Shown piece by piece: positions 9,139 to 16,878 of a DNA stretch of 44,054 bases. This stretch comes from an uncultured Oscillospiraceae bacterium. Its GTDB lineage: Bacteria > Bacillota > Clostridia > Oscillospirales > Acutalibacteraceae. Numbering within the stretch: position 1 is the stretch's first letter; each line of letters begins with the position of its first letter. The notes under the pieces were generated by a model. It was given only the letters and a program-made list of their open reading frames with translations. It had not been told where the DNA came from and searched no databases. The position numbers were made by a program, and so were the translations under genes. The DNA lies in the NCBI GenBank assembly GCA_900540535.1, contig UQGM01000018.1, positions 1 through 44,054 of the forward strand. Reading direction: 5' to 3'.

Positions 9139-9179
9139 TGTTAAAACCTCCGTAAGAGTGCAGACACTTATAATGTCTA

Positions 9180-9222
9180 TAATTTTAACATTAAAATAGT
9201 CAATGTCAAATACAGAAGACTT
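9180..9222 (-). promoter_or_regulatory. Probable sulfatase promoter region
   Basis: On the minus strand a TTGACATTGACT stretch is followed after about 16 bp by TAAAAT or TATAGA. Two overlapping sigma-A-like readings are possible and the exact hexamers are not resolved. Confidence 0.4.
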
Positions 9223-9245
9223 GATAAAGTGTTTATAAAGGATTA

Positions 9246-9276
9246 TTTTGCCTTTTTCGGCAAAAAGTAGTATAAT
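9246..9276 (+). promoter_or_regulatory. Flippase-operon promoter with palindrome
   Basis: TTGCCT (9248-9253), a 17-bp spacer and TATAAT (9271-9276) precede the flippase gene. The inverted repeat TTTTGCC (9246-9252) and GGCAAAA (9259-9265) covers the -35 box, a plausible operator. Confidence 0.6.
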
Positions 9277-9322
9277 AATCAAAACTTATCTAACTATAAA
9301 AAAGAAAAAGTGTGTGAAAAGT

Positions 9323-10744
9323 ATGGATAAATATAAAAAACTGCTTTCCAACACCGTGATTTTTGCTGTTGGTACATTCAGTTCTAAACTGCTTGTTTTT
9401 GTAATGATGCCCTTTTATACCCGTATTCTTACAGAGGCTGAGTACGGAACGGCTGACCTCATAACTCAAACGGGTAATTTGCTGTATCCTCTTGTAACGC
9501 TGGGTATAGTCAGCGGTGTTGTTCGTTATGGACTTGATAAATCCTATAAAAAAGATGACGTTTTTACAATGGGCTTAAAAACCATATGCTGTGGTTTGGC
9601 AGCTTTACTTGTTATTGTTCCGCTCTTTTCTCTTATGAATTTTCTTGACGGATATCTTACGCTGGTATATGTCTTTGTTATGATGTCCTCACTGAGAGCA
9701 TTGTGTTCTCAGTTTGTAAGAGCGAAAGGATATGTTAAGCTTTATGCTTTTGACGGAATACTCAGTACAGCCACAAATGTAACTTTCAACATTCTTTTCT
9801 TAGCTGTTTTCAAATTGGGTATTACAGGCTATATTTTGGCTACTGTATGTTCCGACTTCCTTTCCGCAATCTTTTTGTTCCTTAAAGCAAGGCTGTTCCG
9901 CTTTGTTAAATTTAAAAAAGTGGATAAAGCTACAGCCGTTTCCATGATAAGGTATTCAGTACCCCTTATTCCCAACAATATGTTTTGGTGGATAACAAAT
10001 GTTTCAGACCGCTATCTTGTCTACTTTATTTCGGGTGCTGCGGAAAACGGACTGTATGCCGCTTCTTATAAAATACCTACGATTATAGTTCTTGTATCCA
10101 ACATCTTTATGGATGCATGGCAGGTTTCTGCGGTTTCCGATATGTCGCCTAAAGCGAGATCGAGATTCTTTACCAAGGTCTTCCGAAATTACTGTAATCT
10201 GATTTTTACTGCTTGCTCTGGTTTTATTCTTCTTGCAAAGCCGCTGACATATATTTTGGTTTCCCAGGATTTCTATGCATCGTGGAAGTTCATTCCCTAT
10301 CTTATAATGTCTATGGCATTTTCATGTTTTGTTACATTTTTGGGCAGCGTATATATGGTTGAAAGAAAAAGTGTACTTTCTTTTCTTACAACTGCACTGG
10401 GCGCTGTAATCAATATTGTATTCAATCTTATTCTTATTCCGAAGTACGGAGCATTAGGTGCAGCTTTTGCAACATTTTTCAGCTACTTTGTAGTATATAT
10501 AGTCAGAATTTTTGATACATCAAGATTTATCAAAATAAAAGTTCAGATTTCAAGATTTGCTCTTAGCAGTATAATTCTTTTGGCTCAAAGCCTTATCCTG
10601 CTCAATGAAGTTGAACTTTGGGTATTGTGGGAAATACTTCTTACTGTATGTATGGTAGTTCTCAACATGGGCGAGATATTCAAAAGAGCAATTATTGTGT
10701 TTCGTGAGAAAGAGGCAAAAAAGGAGATAGGTACCAATGAATAA
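9323..10744 (+). CDS. Wzx/MATE-like polysaccharide flippase (MOP superfamily)
   Basis: A polytopic membrane protein of 473 residues with about 12-14 hydrophobic helices. It begins LLSNTVIFAVGTFSSKLLVFVM, the usual start of RfbX/Wzx oligosaccharide flippases. The MMPFYTRILTEAEYGTADL segment is characteristic of the family. By family it flips lipid-linked glycan units to the outer face of the membrane. ATG 9323 is the first plausible start, although the Shine-Dalgarno (GAAAAG) is weak; upstream in-frame codons at 9248 overlap the promoter. It overlaps the next gene by 8 bp, so the two products are probably made together. Confidence 0.88.
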   Translation: MDKYKKLLSNTVIFAVGTFSSKLLVFVMMPFYTRILTEAEYGTADLITQTGNLLYPLVTLGIVSGVVRYGLDKSYKKDDVFTMGLKTICCGLAALLVIVPLFSLMNFLDGYLTLVYVFVMMSSLRALCSQFVRAKGYVKLYAFDGILSTATNVTFNILFLAVFKLGITGYILATVCSDFLSAIFLFLKARLFRFVKFKKVDKATAVSMIRYSVPLIPNNMFWWITNVSDRYLVYFISGAAENGLYAASYKIPTIIVLVSNIFMDAWQVSAVSDMSPKARSRFFTKVFRNYCNLIFTACSGFILLAKPLTYILVSQDFYASWKFIPYLIMSMAFSCFVTFLGSVYMVERKSVLSFLTTALGAVINIVFNLILIPKYGALGAAFATFFSYFVVYIVRIFDTSRFIKIKVQISRFALSSIILLAQSLILLNEVELWVLWEILLTVCMVVLNMGEIFKRAIIVFREKEAKKEIGTNE

Positions 10745-11765
10745 AATTAAAACTTTTCTCAGAAGAGTAAAAAATATGAGCTTTGACCGTATGTGGATGC
10801 ACGTTAAAGAGATAAGCAAAAAGTCAGGCAAAAGTAAGATTCTTATATTCTGCGATATGCTTTGGTGTGCTTTCCGTTACGGTATAGGATATCTCGATTA
10901 CAATGTGTTCGGCTTTGCTTATGTTAAGGGCAAAAAGGCAAGAAGCACATATATGACAATGAATCATAATCTCCAGCTGGTAAGAGGAGTAAACGATAAA
11001 GCTTATGACTGTAAGTTTACTGATAAAATACAGTTCAATGAAGCTTTCGATGATTTTATCGGAAGAAAATGGATAGACCTTAGAAAGTGCGGCGAAGAGG
11101 GACTCAGAGATTTTATTAAAGGCAAAGAGAATGTATTTGTCAAAGTGACCGATGACTGCGGCGGAAATGGAGTCGAAAAAATAAATCTCAGCGAAAACGA
11201 AGATGCCGCTGCTCTTTACAGCCGTCTTATGGAGAAAAAACAGTATCTTGTTGAAGAAAGTCTTGTTCAGCACGAAAGGATGAATCTTCTTAATCCTTCG
11301 TCTATTAACACTCTCAGAGTTACAAGTGTCCTTTCAAAAGGCGTGCCGCACATTATGTACTGTCTTGTAAGAATGGGCGACGGTACAAAGAATGTCGATA
11401 ACATTTCAAGCGGCGGAATGTACTGCCCTGTAAACGAGGACGGAGTGATTTATGCTCCGGCTTTCTGCGATAAAACCGGAATGTGCTATGATAAGCATCC
11501 CATGACAGGAACCGAATTTGAGGGATTTGAGATTCCTTACTATCACGAGGCAATTGAGCTTGTGAAAAAAGCAGCTCTTGTAGTTCCTCAGATAAGATAT
11601 GTAGGCTGGGATGTAGCCATTTGCAAGGACGGCCCCGTACTTATCGAGGGTAATACCATTCCGGGCTACGATATGTGCCAGAACCATAATCATATTAAGA
11701 ATAACGGAGGAATTTTACCGAAATTTCAAGCTGTTTTCGGAGAAAATCTTTCAGATCTTTCTTAA
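10737..11765 (+). CDS. Sugar-transfer-associated ATP-grasp protein
   Basis: A 342-residue protein of the ATP-grasp family found in glycan clusters (ATPgrasp_ST type). The fold is supported by VFVKVTDDCGGNGVEKI (ATP lysine plus glycine-rich loop), QYLVEESLVQHERMNLLNPSSINTLRV, and a C-terminal metal-binding DVAICKDGPVLIEGNTIPG with Asp, Glu and Asn. Such enzymes activate a carboxylate with ATP and join it to an amine, often decorating teichoic-acid or capsule sugars, but no member of this subgroup is assigned with confidence here. AAGGAGAT at 10721-10728 is its Shine-Dalgarno, inside the flippase gene. A terminator follows. Confidence 0.82.
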   Translation: MNKIKTFLRRVKNMSFDRMWMHVKEISKKSGKSKILIFCDMLWCAFRYGIGYLDYNVFGFAYVKGKKARSTYMTMNHNLQLVRGVNDKAYDCKFTDKIQFNEAFDDFIGRKWIDLRKCGEEGLRDFIKGKENVFVKVTDDCGGNGVEKINLSENEDAAALYSRLMEKKQYLVEESLVQHERMNLLNPSSINTLRVTSVLSKGVPHIMYCLVRMGDGTKNVDNISSGGMYCPVNEDGVIYAPAFCDKTGMCYDKHPMTGTEFEGFEIPYYHEAIELVKKAALVVPQIRYVGWDVAICKDGPVLIEGNTIPGYDMCQNHNHIKNNGGILPKFQAVFGENLSDLS

Positions 11766-11769
11766 AAAA

Positions 11770-11804
11770 TTAAAACCGGGCAACCCTAAGCTGCCCGGTT
11801 TTAA
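11770..11804. terminator. Bidirectional terminator between ATP-grasp and XRE genes
   Basis: TTAAAACCGGGCA (11770-11782) pairs perfectly with TGCCCGGTTTTAA (11792-11804), with a 9-nt loop. It serves two convergent genes. Confidence 0.85.
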
Positions 11805-11813
11805 TAATCTGTT

Positions 11814-12065
11814 TTAGTTTTCTTCTTTGCCCACAAGCCACTCAATGGATACGCCAAGGATTTCCGCAAGAGCTACAAGCTCATAATCGTTTACGCATCT
11901 GAGCTGACCTTCAAGCTTTGAAAGACCGGAGGCATTTAATTCAATGCCTTTCATCTGTAATTTAGTAAGGAGCTCACGCTGTTTCATATTCTGAGCTTTA
12001 CGTGCCTGTTCAACACGCATGCCAACAATGTTGCGGTCTCCTACCGGCTGCTTTCTTATTCTCAT
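11814..12065 (-). CDS. XRE-family helix-turn-helix regulator
   Basis: An 83-residue single-domain Cro/C1-type protein. The helix-turn-helix runs from about residue 14 (GMRVEQARKAQNMKQRELLTKL) through LNASGLSKLEGQLRCVNDYEL, and the protein ends EILGVSIEWLVG, the usual XRE end. There is no extra effector domain. ATG 12065 follows a GGAGGGAG Shine-Dalgarno; the longer frame up to 12104 lacks one. It sits alone, divergent from the NAD-salvage pair. A perfect palindrome upstream suggests autoregulation. Confidence 0.87.
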   Translation of the reverse strand: MRIRKQPVGDRNIVGMRVEQARKAQNMKQRELLTKLQMKGIELNASGLSKLEGQLRCVNDYELVALAEILGVSIEWLVGKEEN

Positions 12066-12112
12066 TTTACTCCCTCCACGTAATACACAGAATTTTAAAA
12101 GCATTTCAATAG

Positions 12113-12129
12113 TTATACTAAAAGTATAA
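12113..12129. promoter_or_regulatory. Palindrome upstream of the XRE gene (candidate operator)
   Basis: TTATACT-AAA-AGTATAA is a perfect 7-3-7 inverted repeat, 48 bp before the XRE start codon. On the minus strand it includes TATACT, a -10-like hexamer. Size and position suit a Cro-type dimer site. Confidence 0.5.
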
Positions 12130-12330
12130 TTTCTTATGTATATTTACTAATAAAAAGCCACTAATAGTACACTATGTATTCATTATATTGTAAAACCGAA
12201 AAAAATCAATAAAGCAGATGAAAAAAAGTCGGAAAATGAAAAAATAAGCAGGATATCGATAAAATAAGGTTTGACAATGTTAATATAGTAATCAGTTGAA
12301 GGTTTTTCAGGTAAAATAAGGAGGTAAAAT

Positions 12331-13002
12331 ATGAAATTGTTATCAAAATCGGAGTTCCTTAAGGAAAGCGAAAAAGTGATGTCGGATTATTATGAGCGTC
12401 TTAATTCCATTGAGGAATTAGACTTATCTCAGCTTAATTGCGATGAAACGATTCTTGTAGTTATGGACATGGTAAAGGGATTTACCGACGGCGGTAATCT
12501 TTACAGTGACAGAATTGAGGGAATAAAAAATGCAGTTGCCGACAATATGAGAAAATGCAGCGAAAAGGGAATTGAGACAATCTGTTTTTGTGACTGTCAT
12601 ACTATGGACAGTGCCGAACTGTCAGCTTTTCCGCCCCACTGTATTGCCGGAAGCGGTGAAGAGGAAATTGCTGATAAACTTAAAAATATCTGTTCATATA
12701 AAGTAATAAAGAAAAACTCAACAAATGGTTTTATTGAGCCGGAGTTTGAGAAATGGCTTAGGGAAAACTCAAAGGTTAAAAACTATATTATATGCGGTGA
12801 CTGTACGGACATCTGCGTAATGCAGTTTGCCCAGTGTGCAAAAGCGTGGTATAATAGCAGAAATATTCAGTCGAGAATCATCGTCCTTACGGACAGCACC
12901 GAAACTTATGATGCGCCGGTTCACGCTGCGAATTTTATGAACGCTTCCGCTCTGATGCATATGGAATGCAGCGGAATAGAACTTTACAGCCGGCTGAAAT
13001 GA
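12331..13002 (+). CDS. Nicotinamidase-like cysteine hydrolase (PncA family)
   Basis: An isochorismatase-superfamily hydrolase of 223 residues. It carries the PncA triad: Asp46 in VVMDMVKGF, Lys127/128 in KKNSTNGF, and Cys162 in GDCTDICVMQFA. It also carries the metal and substrate segment CDCHTMDSAELSAFPPHCIAGSG, close to the DxH and PxHC pattern of true nicotinamidases. The expected reaction is nicotinamide to nicotinate plus ammonia. The next gene, 28 bp away, uses nicotinate, which strongly supports the call. Residues 1-35 extend beyond the usual PncA start. AAGGAGGT (12318-12325) precedes ATG 12331. I found no clear promoter in the AT-rich 265 bp upstream. Confidence 0.85.
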   Translation: MKLLSKSEFLKESEKVMSDYYERLNSIEELDLSQLNCDETILVVMDMVKGFTDGGNLYSDRIEGIKNAVADNMRKCSEKGIETICFCDCHTMDSAELSAFPPHCIAGSGEEEIADKLKNICSYKVIKKNSTNGFIEPEFEKWLRENSKVKNYIICGDCTDICVMQFAQCAKAWYNSRNIQSRIIVLTDSTETYDAPVHAANFMNASALMHMECSGIELYSRLK

Positions 13003-13030
13003 TAAAGAAAACCTCAGGGGTGAAAAGAAA

Positions 13031-14479
13031 ATGAGTGATACTATAAAAAGAGAAAATCTTACAATGCTTACGGACTTCTATGAGCTTACAATGGCAAACG
13101 GATATTTTGTAAACGGTCTTGCCGATACGGTGGCCTGCTTTGATATGTTTTTCAGGCGTGTACCAGATGACGGTGGTTTTGCCATAATGGCAGGAGTTGA
13201 ACAGCTTGTAGAATACCTTGATAACTTAAAGTTTACTGATGAAGATATTGAGTGTCTGCGCAAAAAGGGATTTGATGAGAAATTCCTTGATTATCTGAGA
13301 AACTTTGAGTTTAAATGTGATGTATGGGCAATTCCCGAGGGAACACCTATTTTCCCCGGCGAGCCTATTGTAACTGTAAAGGGACCCATAATTCAGGCGC
13401 AGTTTATTGAGACTATGCTGCTTCTGTGCATAAATCATCAGAGCCTCATTGCAACAAAGGCAAACAGAATAGTCAGAGCCGCACAGGGCAGAGGAGTTAT
13501 GGAATTCGGTTCAAGACGTGCTCAGGGAGCTCACGGTGCTGTTTACGGTGCAAGGGCTGCTTACATTGCAGGATGTGTCGGTTCCGCCTGTACAATTGCC
13601 GAGCGTGATTACGGTGTTCCGGCTCTCGGTACAATGGCTCACAGCTGGGTGCAGATGTTTGATTCTGAGCTGGAAGCTTTCTGCGCCTATGCAAGAGAAT
13701 ATCCCGATAACTGTACTTTGCTTGTGGATACCTACAATGTGCTTAAATCAGGTATTCCCAATGCTATTGAAGCTTTTAAAAGAGAGGTTCTTCCCAGAGG
13801 CTATCGTCCGAAGGGAATAAGAATAGACAGCGGCGATATAACTTATCTTTCAAAGAAAGCCAGAAAAATGCTTGATGATGCCGGCTTTGCAGACTGCGCA
13901 ATCGTAGCGTCCAATTCTCTCGATGAGTATATAATAAGAGATATGCTTATACAGGGAGCAAAGGTGGATTCTTTCGGCGTAGGTGAAAGATTGGTAACTG
14001 CCGCTTCTTCTCCCGTTTTCGGCGGAGTTTATAAGCTTTGCGCTATTGAAAAGGACGGAAAGCTTGTTCCGAAAATCAAGATAAGTGAAAACGTCACGAA
14101 GATAACCACACCGTGCTTTAAAAAGGCATGGAGACTTTTCGACCGCGATACAGGCAAGGCGATTGCCGATGTTATTACTCTCTTTGATGAGGTTATCGAC
14201 GAAAACGAGCCTTATGAGCTCTTTGACCCTGACCATATCTGGAAGAGAAAGACGGTTTCAAACTTTGTGGCAAGACCTTTGCTCCATCAGATTTTCAAAG
14301 GCGGAAAGTGCGTTTATAAAAAGAAATCCATTGAGGAGATCAGAAATTACTGTTCCGAACAGGTTGATACCCTTTGGGAAGAAGTACTCCGTTTTGAAAA
14401 TCCCCATAAGTATTACGTGGATATTTCACAGAAGCTCTGGGATGAAAAAAATATCCTCATTTCTCTCGGCGCTGACTGA
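13031..14479 (+). CDS. pncB: Nicotinate phosphoribosyltransferase
   Basis: An enzyme of 482 residues that joins nicotinate and PRPP to give nicotinate mononucleotide, the committed step of NAD salvage. It starts with the typical NLTMLTDFYELTMANGYF. EFGSRRAQG carries the active-site region, and IRIDSGDITYLSKKAR and DSFGVGERLVTAASSPVFGGVYKL are phosphoribosyl-binding signatures of the larger Gram-positive form. AGGGGTG at 13016-13022 is the Shine-Dalgarno. It is co-transcribed with the nicotinamidase-like gene and ends at a strong terminator. Confidence 0.96.
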   Translation: MSDTIKRENLTMLTDFYELTMANGYFVNGLADTVACFDMFFRRVPDDGGFAIMAGVEQLVEYLDNLKFTDEDIECLRKKGFDEKFLDYLRNFEFKCDVWAIPEGTPIFPGEPIVTVKGPIIQAQFIETMLLLCINHQSLIATKANRIVRAAQGRGVMEFGSRRAQGAHGAVYGARAAYIAGCVGSACTIAERDYGVPALGTMAHSWVQMFDSELEAFCAYAREYPDNCTLLVDTYNVLKSGIPNAIEAFKREVLPRGYRPKGIRIDSGDITYLSKKARKMLDDAGFADCAIVASNSLDEYIIRDMLIQGAKVDSFGVGERLVTAASSPVFGGVYKLCAIEKDGKLVPKIKISENVTKITTPCFKKAWRLFDRDTGKAIADVITLFDEVIDENEPYELFDPDHIWKRKTVSNFVARPLLHQIFKGGKCVYKKKSIEEIRNYCSEQVDTLWEEVLRFENPHKYYVDISQKLWDEKNILISLGAD

Positions 14480-14501
14480 ATTTATAAGTAAATAAAGAAT
14501 T

Positions 14502-14537
14502 AACGCTTGCAGCATGTCGCTGCAGGCGTTTTTTTGT
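14502..14537 (+). terminator. Terminator of the NAD-salvage operon
   Basis: AACGCTTGCAGC (14502-14513) pairs with GCTGCAGGCGTT (14519-14530) with one G-U pair, followed by a run of T's. Confidence 0.88.
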
Positions 14538-14610
14538 TTTTATACTGCTTAATATGTCGATACTATGGAATAATATATATTTATTTTGCGAATTTTTTTC
14601 ACGTAACCTA

Positions 14611-14639
14611 TTGCCAAGAAATTGGATTAAGGATATAAT
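14611..14639 (+). promoter_or_regulatory. Main promoter of the dcw cluster
   Basis: TTGCCA (14611-14616), an exact 17-bp spacer and TATAAT (14634-14639) sit about 100 bp before mraZ. No other strong promoter was seen until ftsZ. Confidence 0.75.
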
Positions 14640-14650
14640 AAAAACACTAA

Positions 14651-14690
14651 AGTGGGCTAAAAAGGAGCAAAAAGGACCGTTAAGGGTCAG
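14651..14690 (+). promoter_or_regulatory. Four 10-bp-phased MraZ-box-like repeats
   Basis: The core (T/A)GG(G/A)N occurs at 14653 (TGGGC), 14663 (AGGAG), 14673 (AGGAC) and 14683 (AGGGT), each exactly 10 bp from the last and preceded by A-rich bases. The array begins about 12 bp after the -10 box. MraZ is known to bind 10-bp-spaced TGGGN-type direct repeats in its own promoter, so this is the likely autoregulatory operator. Confidence 0.65.
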
Positions 14691-14740
14691 TAAAAACCGG
14701 ATTTCACGGATTTAGATTAATTTTAAGGAGGCGGATGGCT

Positions 14741-15154
14741 ATGTTTATGGGTTCATTTGAACATTCCCTTGACCCTAAAAACAGATTATTTGTGCCTGCC
14801 GCATTCCGTGAAGAGCTGGGTGACAGCTTTGTTATCTGCCGTGCTCCGGAAAACTGCCTGTTCATTTATTCAAATGCAGGCTGGGAAAAAGTTGTTGCTC
14901 CTTTGCATAACGATGGTCCCACCACTCTCGAAGACAGAAGAAGACAGAGAAGAGCATATGCCAATGCCGCTATTGTCACAATCGATGGCAAGGGCAGAAT
15001 CACCGTTCCCCAGAAGTTTTGCGATCATGCAGGGTTTGATAAAAATGTAGTTCTTATAGGACAGGGAAACCGTATTGAAGTATGGAATGCAGATAAGTGG
15101 AACGAGGAGCTCGACTTCTGCGATGAGATGGAAGAAACACCTCTTAGCTATTAA
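14741..15154 (+). CDS. mraZ: Transcriptional regulator MraZ
   Basis: A 137-residue ring-forming DNA-binding protein that controls the division and cell-wall cluster it heads. Two SpoVT/AbrB-like halves are visible: SLDPKNRLFVPAAFRE near the start and TIDGKGRITVPQKF around residue 85. Three ATGs lie close together. ATG 14741 gives the classical MFMGSFEHSLD start and is 9 nt from AAGGAGG (14725-14731). ATG 14735 is only 3 nt from it, so I rejected that start. Confidence 0.95.
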   Translation: MFMGSFEHSLDPKNRLFVPAAFREELGDSFVICRAPENCLFIYSNAGWEKVVAPLHNDGPTTLEDRRRQRRAYANAAIVTIDGKGRITVPQKFCDHAGFDKNVVLIGQGNRIEVWNADKWNEELDFCDEMEETPLSY

Positions 15155-15166
15155 GGAGGACTTAAA

Positions 15167-16096
15167 ATGGAATTTATCCACAAACCCGTCCTCTTTGATG
15201 AGGCGATAGATGCACTTAACATAAAACCGGACGGAATATATTTTGACGGCACTTCCGGCGGAGGCGGACATTCGGGAGCCATTGCATCAAAACTCACTTC
15301 CGGACGGCTTATATCCGTCGATCAGGACCCGGATGCCATTGAAATTTTACATGAACGCCTTGGGAAATACCCCTGTGTAATGGTTGTAAAGAGTAATTTC
15401 TGTATGATAAAGCAGGTGCTCAGTGAACAAGGCATTTCAGGAGTTGACGGAATACTTCTTGACCTTGGCGTAAGCTCACATCAGCTTGACGAAGGTGAAA
15501 GAGGTTTTTCATATAAAAAGGATGCGCCTCTTGATATGAGGATGAGTCAGGAGGGAACAAGCGCAGCCGACCTTGTAAACAATCTTTCCGAGCAGGAACT
15601 CTCTAAAATCATTTTTACCTATGGTGAAGAAAAATTTGCCAAACGCATAGCTGCGGCAATTGTGCGTGAGAGAAAAAATGGCAAAATTGAAACTACCTTG
15701 CAGCTTGCGGAGATTGTAAAAAATGCAATACCTGCTGCAACAAGAAGAGAGGGCGGAAATCCTGCAAGAAGAACATTTCAGGCTCTGCGTATTGAGGTAA
15801 ACGGAGAGCTGGACAAGCTTTCAAAAGCCCTTGATGAAATGGTGGAGTGTCTTAATCCCGGAGGAAGAATTGCGGTAATAACCTTCCATTCACTTGAGGA
15901 TAGGATTGTTAAACAGCGTTTTGCCAAGTGGTGTTCAGGCTGTACATGCCCTCCGGATTTTCCCGTATGTGTATGCGGAAAAAAGCCGCTGGGACTTTTG
16001 CCCTTTAAGGCGAAAGCGCCTACTGAGGAAGAGCTTGAAGTAAATCCCAGAAGCCGCAGTGCAAGGCTTCGTGTATTTGAAAAAGCAAGGATGTAA
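15167..16096 (+). CDS. rsmH: 16S rRNA (cytosine(1402)-N(4))-methyltransferase
   Basis: SAM-dependent enzyme (MraW) of 309 residues that methylates C1402 in the ribosomal P site. It opens HKPVLFDEAIDAL and has the SAM-binding loop DGTSGGGGHSGAI, ILLDLGVSSHQLDEGERGFSY, FQALRIEVNGEL and the C-terminal NPRSRSARLRVFEK. Its AAGGAGG overlaps the mraZ stop codon. It is the second gene of the cluster, as in most bacteria. Confidence 0.97.
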   Translation: MEFIHKPVLFDEAIDALNIKPDGIYFDGTSGGGGHSGAIASKLTSGRLISVDQDPDAIEILHERLGKYPCVMVVKSNFCMIKQVLSEQGISGVDGILLDLGVSSHQLDEGERGFSYKKDAPLDMRMSQEGTSAADLVNNLSEQELSKIIFTYGEEKFAKRIAAAIVRERKNGKIETTLQLAEIVKNAIPAATRREGGNPARRTFQALRIEVNGELDKLSKALDEMVECLNPGGRIAVITFHSLEDRIVKQRFAKWCSGCTCPPDFPVCVCGKKPLGLLPFKAKAPTEEELEVNPRSRSARLRVFEKARM

Positions 16097-16198
16097 AAAA
16101 GGGGAAAGTGAGAGAATTTAACCGTGGCTGTTTTCAATGTCAGTGCGAAAACGGCAAAAAGATGCGGACTGTATTATAATTTTTGGAGGCACAACAGT

Positions 16199-16717
16199 AT
16201 GAGTAATAGAAACGCAGCATATGATTTTTCCAGATTTGAGCCACAGCAAGTGCCTCAGAAGCCGGGGAACGACCGGAATAATCCACCGAAACCTGTTTTG
16301 GTTCCCAAAAAGAAAAAGAGCAGGCAGGAGGAAAGGGAGGAATCTCGTGCTGTTGCGATTAAGACTATACGAGTTCTTTCCGTTACAATAGCCGTGATGC
16401 TGTTTGTGGGAACTTACATTTTCGGAAATCTGAAACTTGACGAAATAAATCACGAAATAGTTCAGGTGCAAAGTCAGATAAAAGTTGCCGACAGTGAAAA
16501 CACGAGGCTTAAAATGCAGCTTAATTCACTGGCTTCCCTCGATAAAGTTGAGGATTACGCCATAAATAAGCTGGGAATGGTAAAGCAGGAAAGCTATCAG
16601 GTTGAGTACATAGATCTTGCAATGGATGATAAAGTGGTTTTGGCAAACGGAACAACTCCCGCTGAAACCGGCGAAAACACAGGAATTTTGGATAAGCTTC
16701 TGTCATATTTTCGCTGA
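16199..16717 (+). CDS. ftsL: Cell division protein FtsL-like
   Basis: A bitopic membrane protein of 172 residues. It has a long basic, Pro-rich cytoplasmic N-terminus (about residues 1-65, with PKKKKSRQEEREE), one transmembrane helix (IRVLSVTIAVMLFVGTYIF, about 72-90), then a leucine-heptad coiled coil (ENTRLKMQLNSLASLDKVEDYAINKLGM) typical of the FtsL/FtsB fold. It should join DivIB and DivIC in activating septal FtsW/PBP. The call rests on fold and position, since FtsL sequences diverge. ATG 16199 has GGAGG at 16185-16189; a longer frame to 16124 lacks one. It is followed by an unusual structured gap. Confidence 0.85.
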   Translation: MSNRNAAYDFSRFEPQQVPQKPGNDRNNPPKPVLVPKKKKSRQEEREESRAVAIKTIRVLSVTIAVMLFVGTYIFGNLKLDEINHEIVQVQSQIKVADSENTRLKMQLNSLASLDKVEDYAINKLGMVKQESYQVEYIDLAMDDKVVLANGTTPAETGENTGILDKLLSYFR

Positions 16718-16733
16718 AATTTAAATAACTATT

Positions 16734-16839
16734 AGGGGTGAATAAATGTGCCCCATGACCTCCGGTCGTGTTCTGCGAAGTTTAAAGCGGAAATTCGGTC
16801 GGAGGTAAAGATGTTTTATGACGGGATAAAACATTTATT
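16734..16839 (+). promoter_or_regulatory. Structured leader between ftsL and the PBP gene
   Basis: The gap contains nested inverted repeats. The 11-bp stem 16758-16768 with 16796-16806 includes two G-U pairs and continues into a 6-bp inner stem 16771-16776 with 16787-16792. A second hairpin pairs TGTTTTAT (16812-16819) with ATAAAACA (16826-16833). AATAAATGT (16741-16749) can pair instead with ACATTTATT (16831-16839), competing with that hairpin. The first hairpin buries the GGAGG at 16801-16805. No terminator-like T-run follows. I do not recognise a known RNA family. Confidence 0.55.
16746..16808 (+). CDS. Possible 20-residue leader peptide (sORF1)
   Basis: ATG 16746 has a good Shine-Dalgarno, AGGGGTG at 16734-16740. 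It opens a 20-codon frame, MCPMTSGRVLRSLKRKFGRR, ending at TAA 16806-16808. The peptide is strongly basic. The whole first hairpin lies inside it, so a translating ribosome would melt that structure. It is unrecognised and could be chance, since it is short. Confidence 0.35.
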   Translation: MCPMTSGRVLRSLKRKFGRR

Positions 16840-16846
16840 GATTTAA
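16811..16846 (+). CDS. Possible 11-residue peptide (sORF2)
   Basis: GGAGG (16801-16805) stands 5 nt before ATG 16811, which opens MFYDGIKHLLI and ends at TAA 16844. Its Shine-Dalgarno is in the 3' arm of the hairpin read by sORF1, so the two frames could be coupled. The Shine-Dalgarno is otherwise unexplained, since the PBP gene has its own at 16863-16870. Confidence 0.3.
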   Translation: MFYDGIKHLLI

Positions 16847-16878
16847 TGGCTTTTTGTTACTGAAAGGATGAAATTTAA

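Noticed and set aside
12271..12276. TTGACA as -35 of the NAD-salvage operon
   Set aside because: No -10-like hexamer lies 16-18 bp downstream, so no promoter was called.
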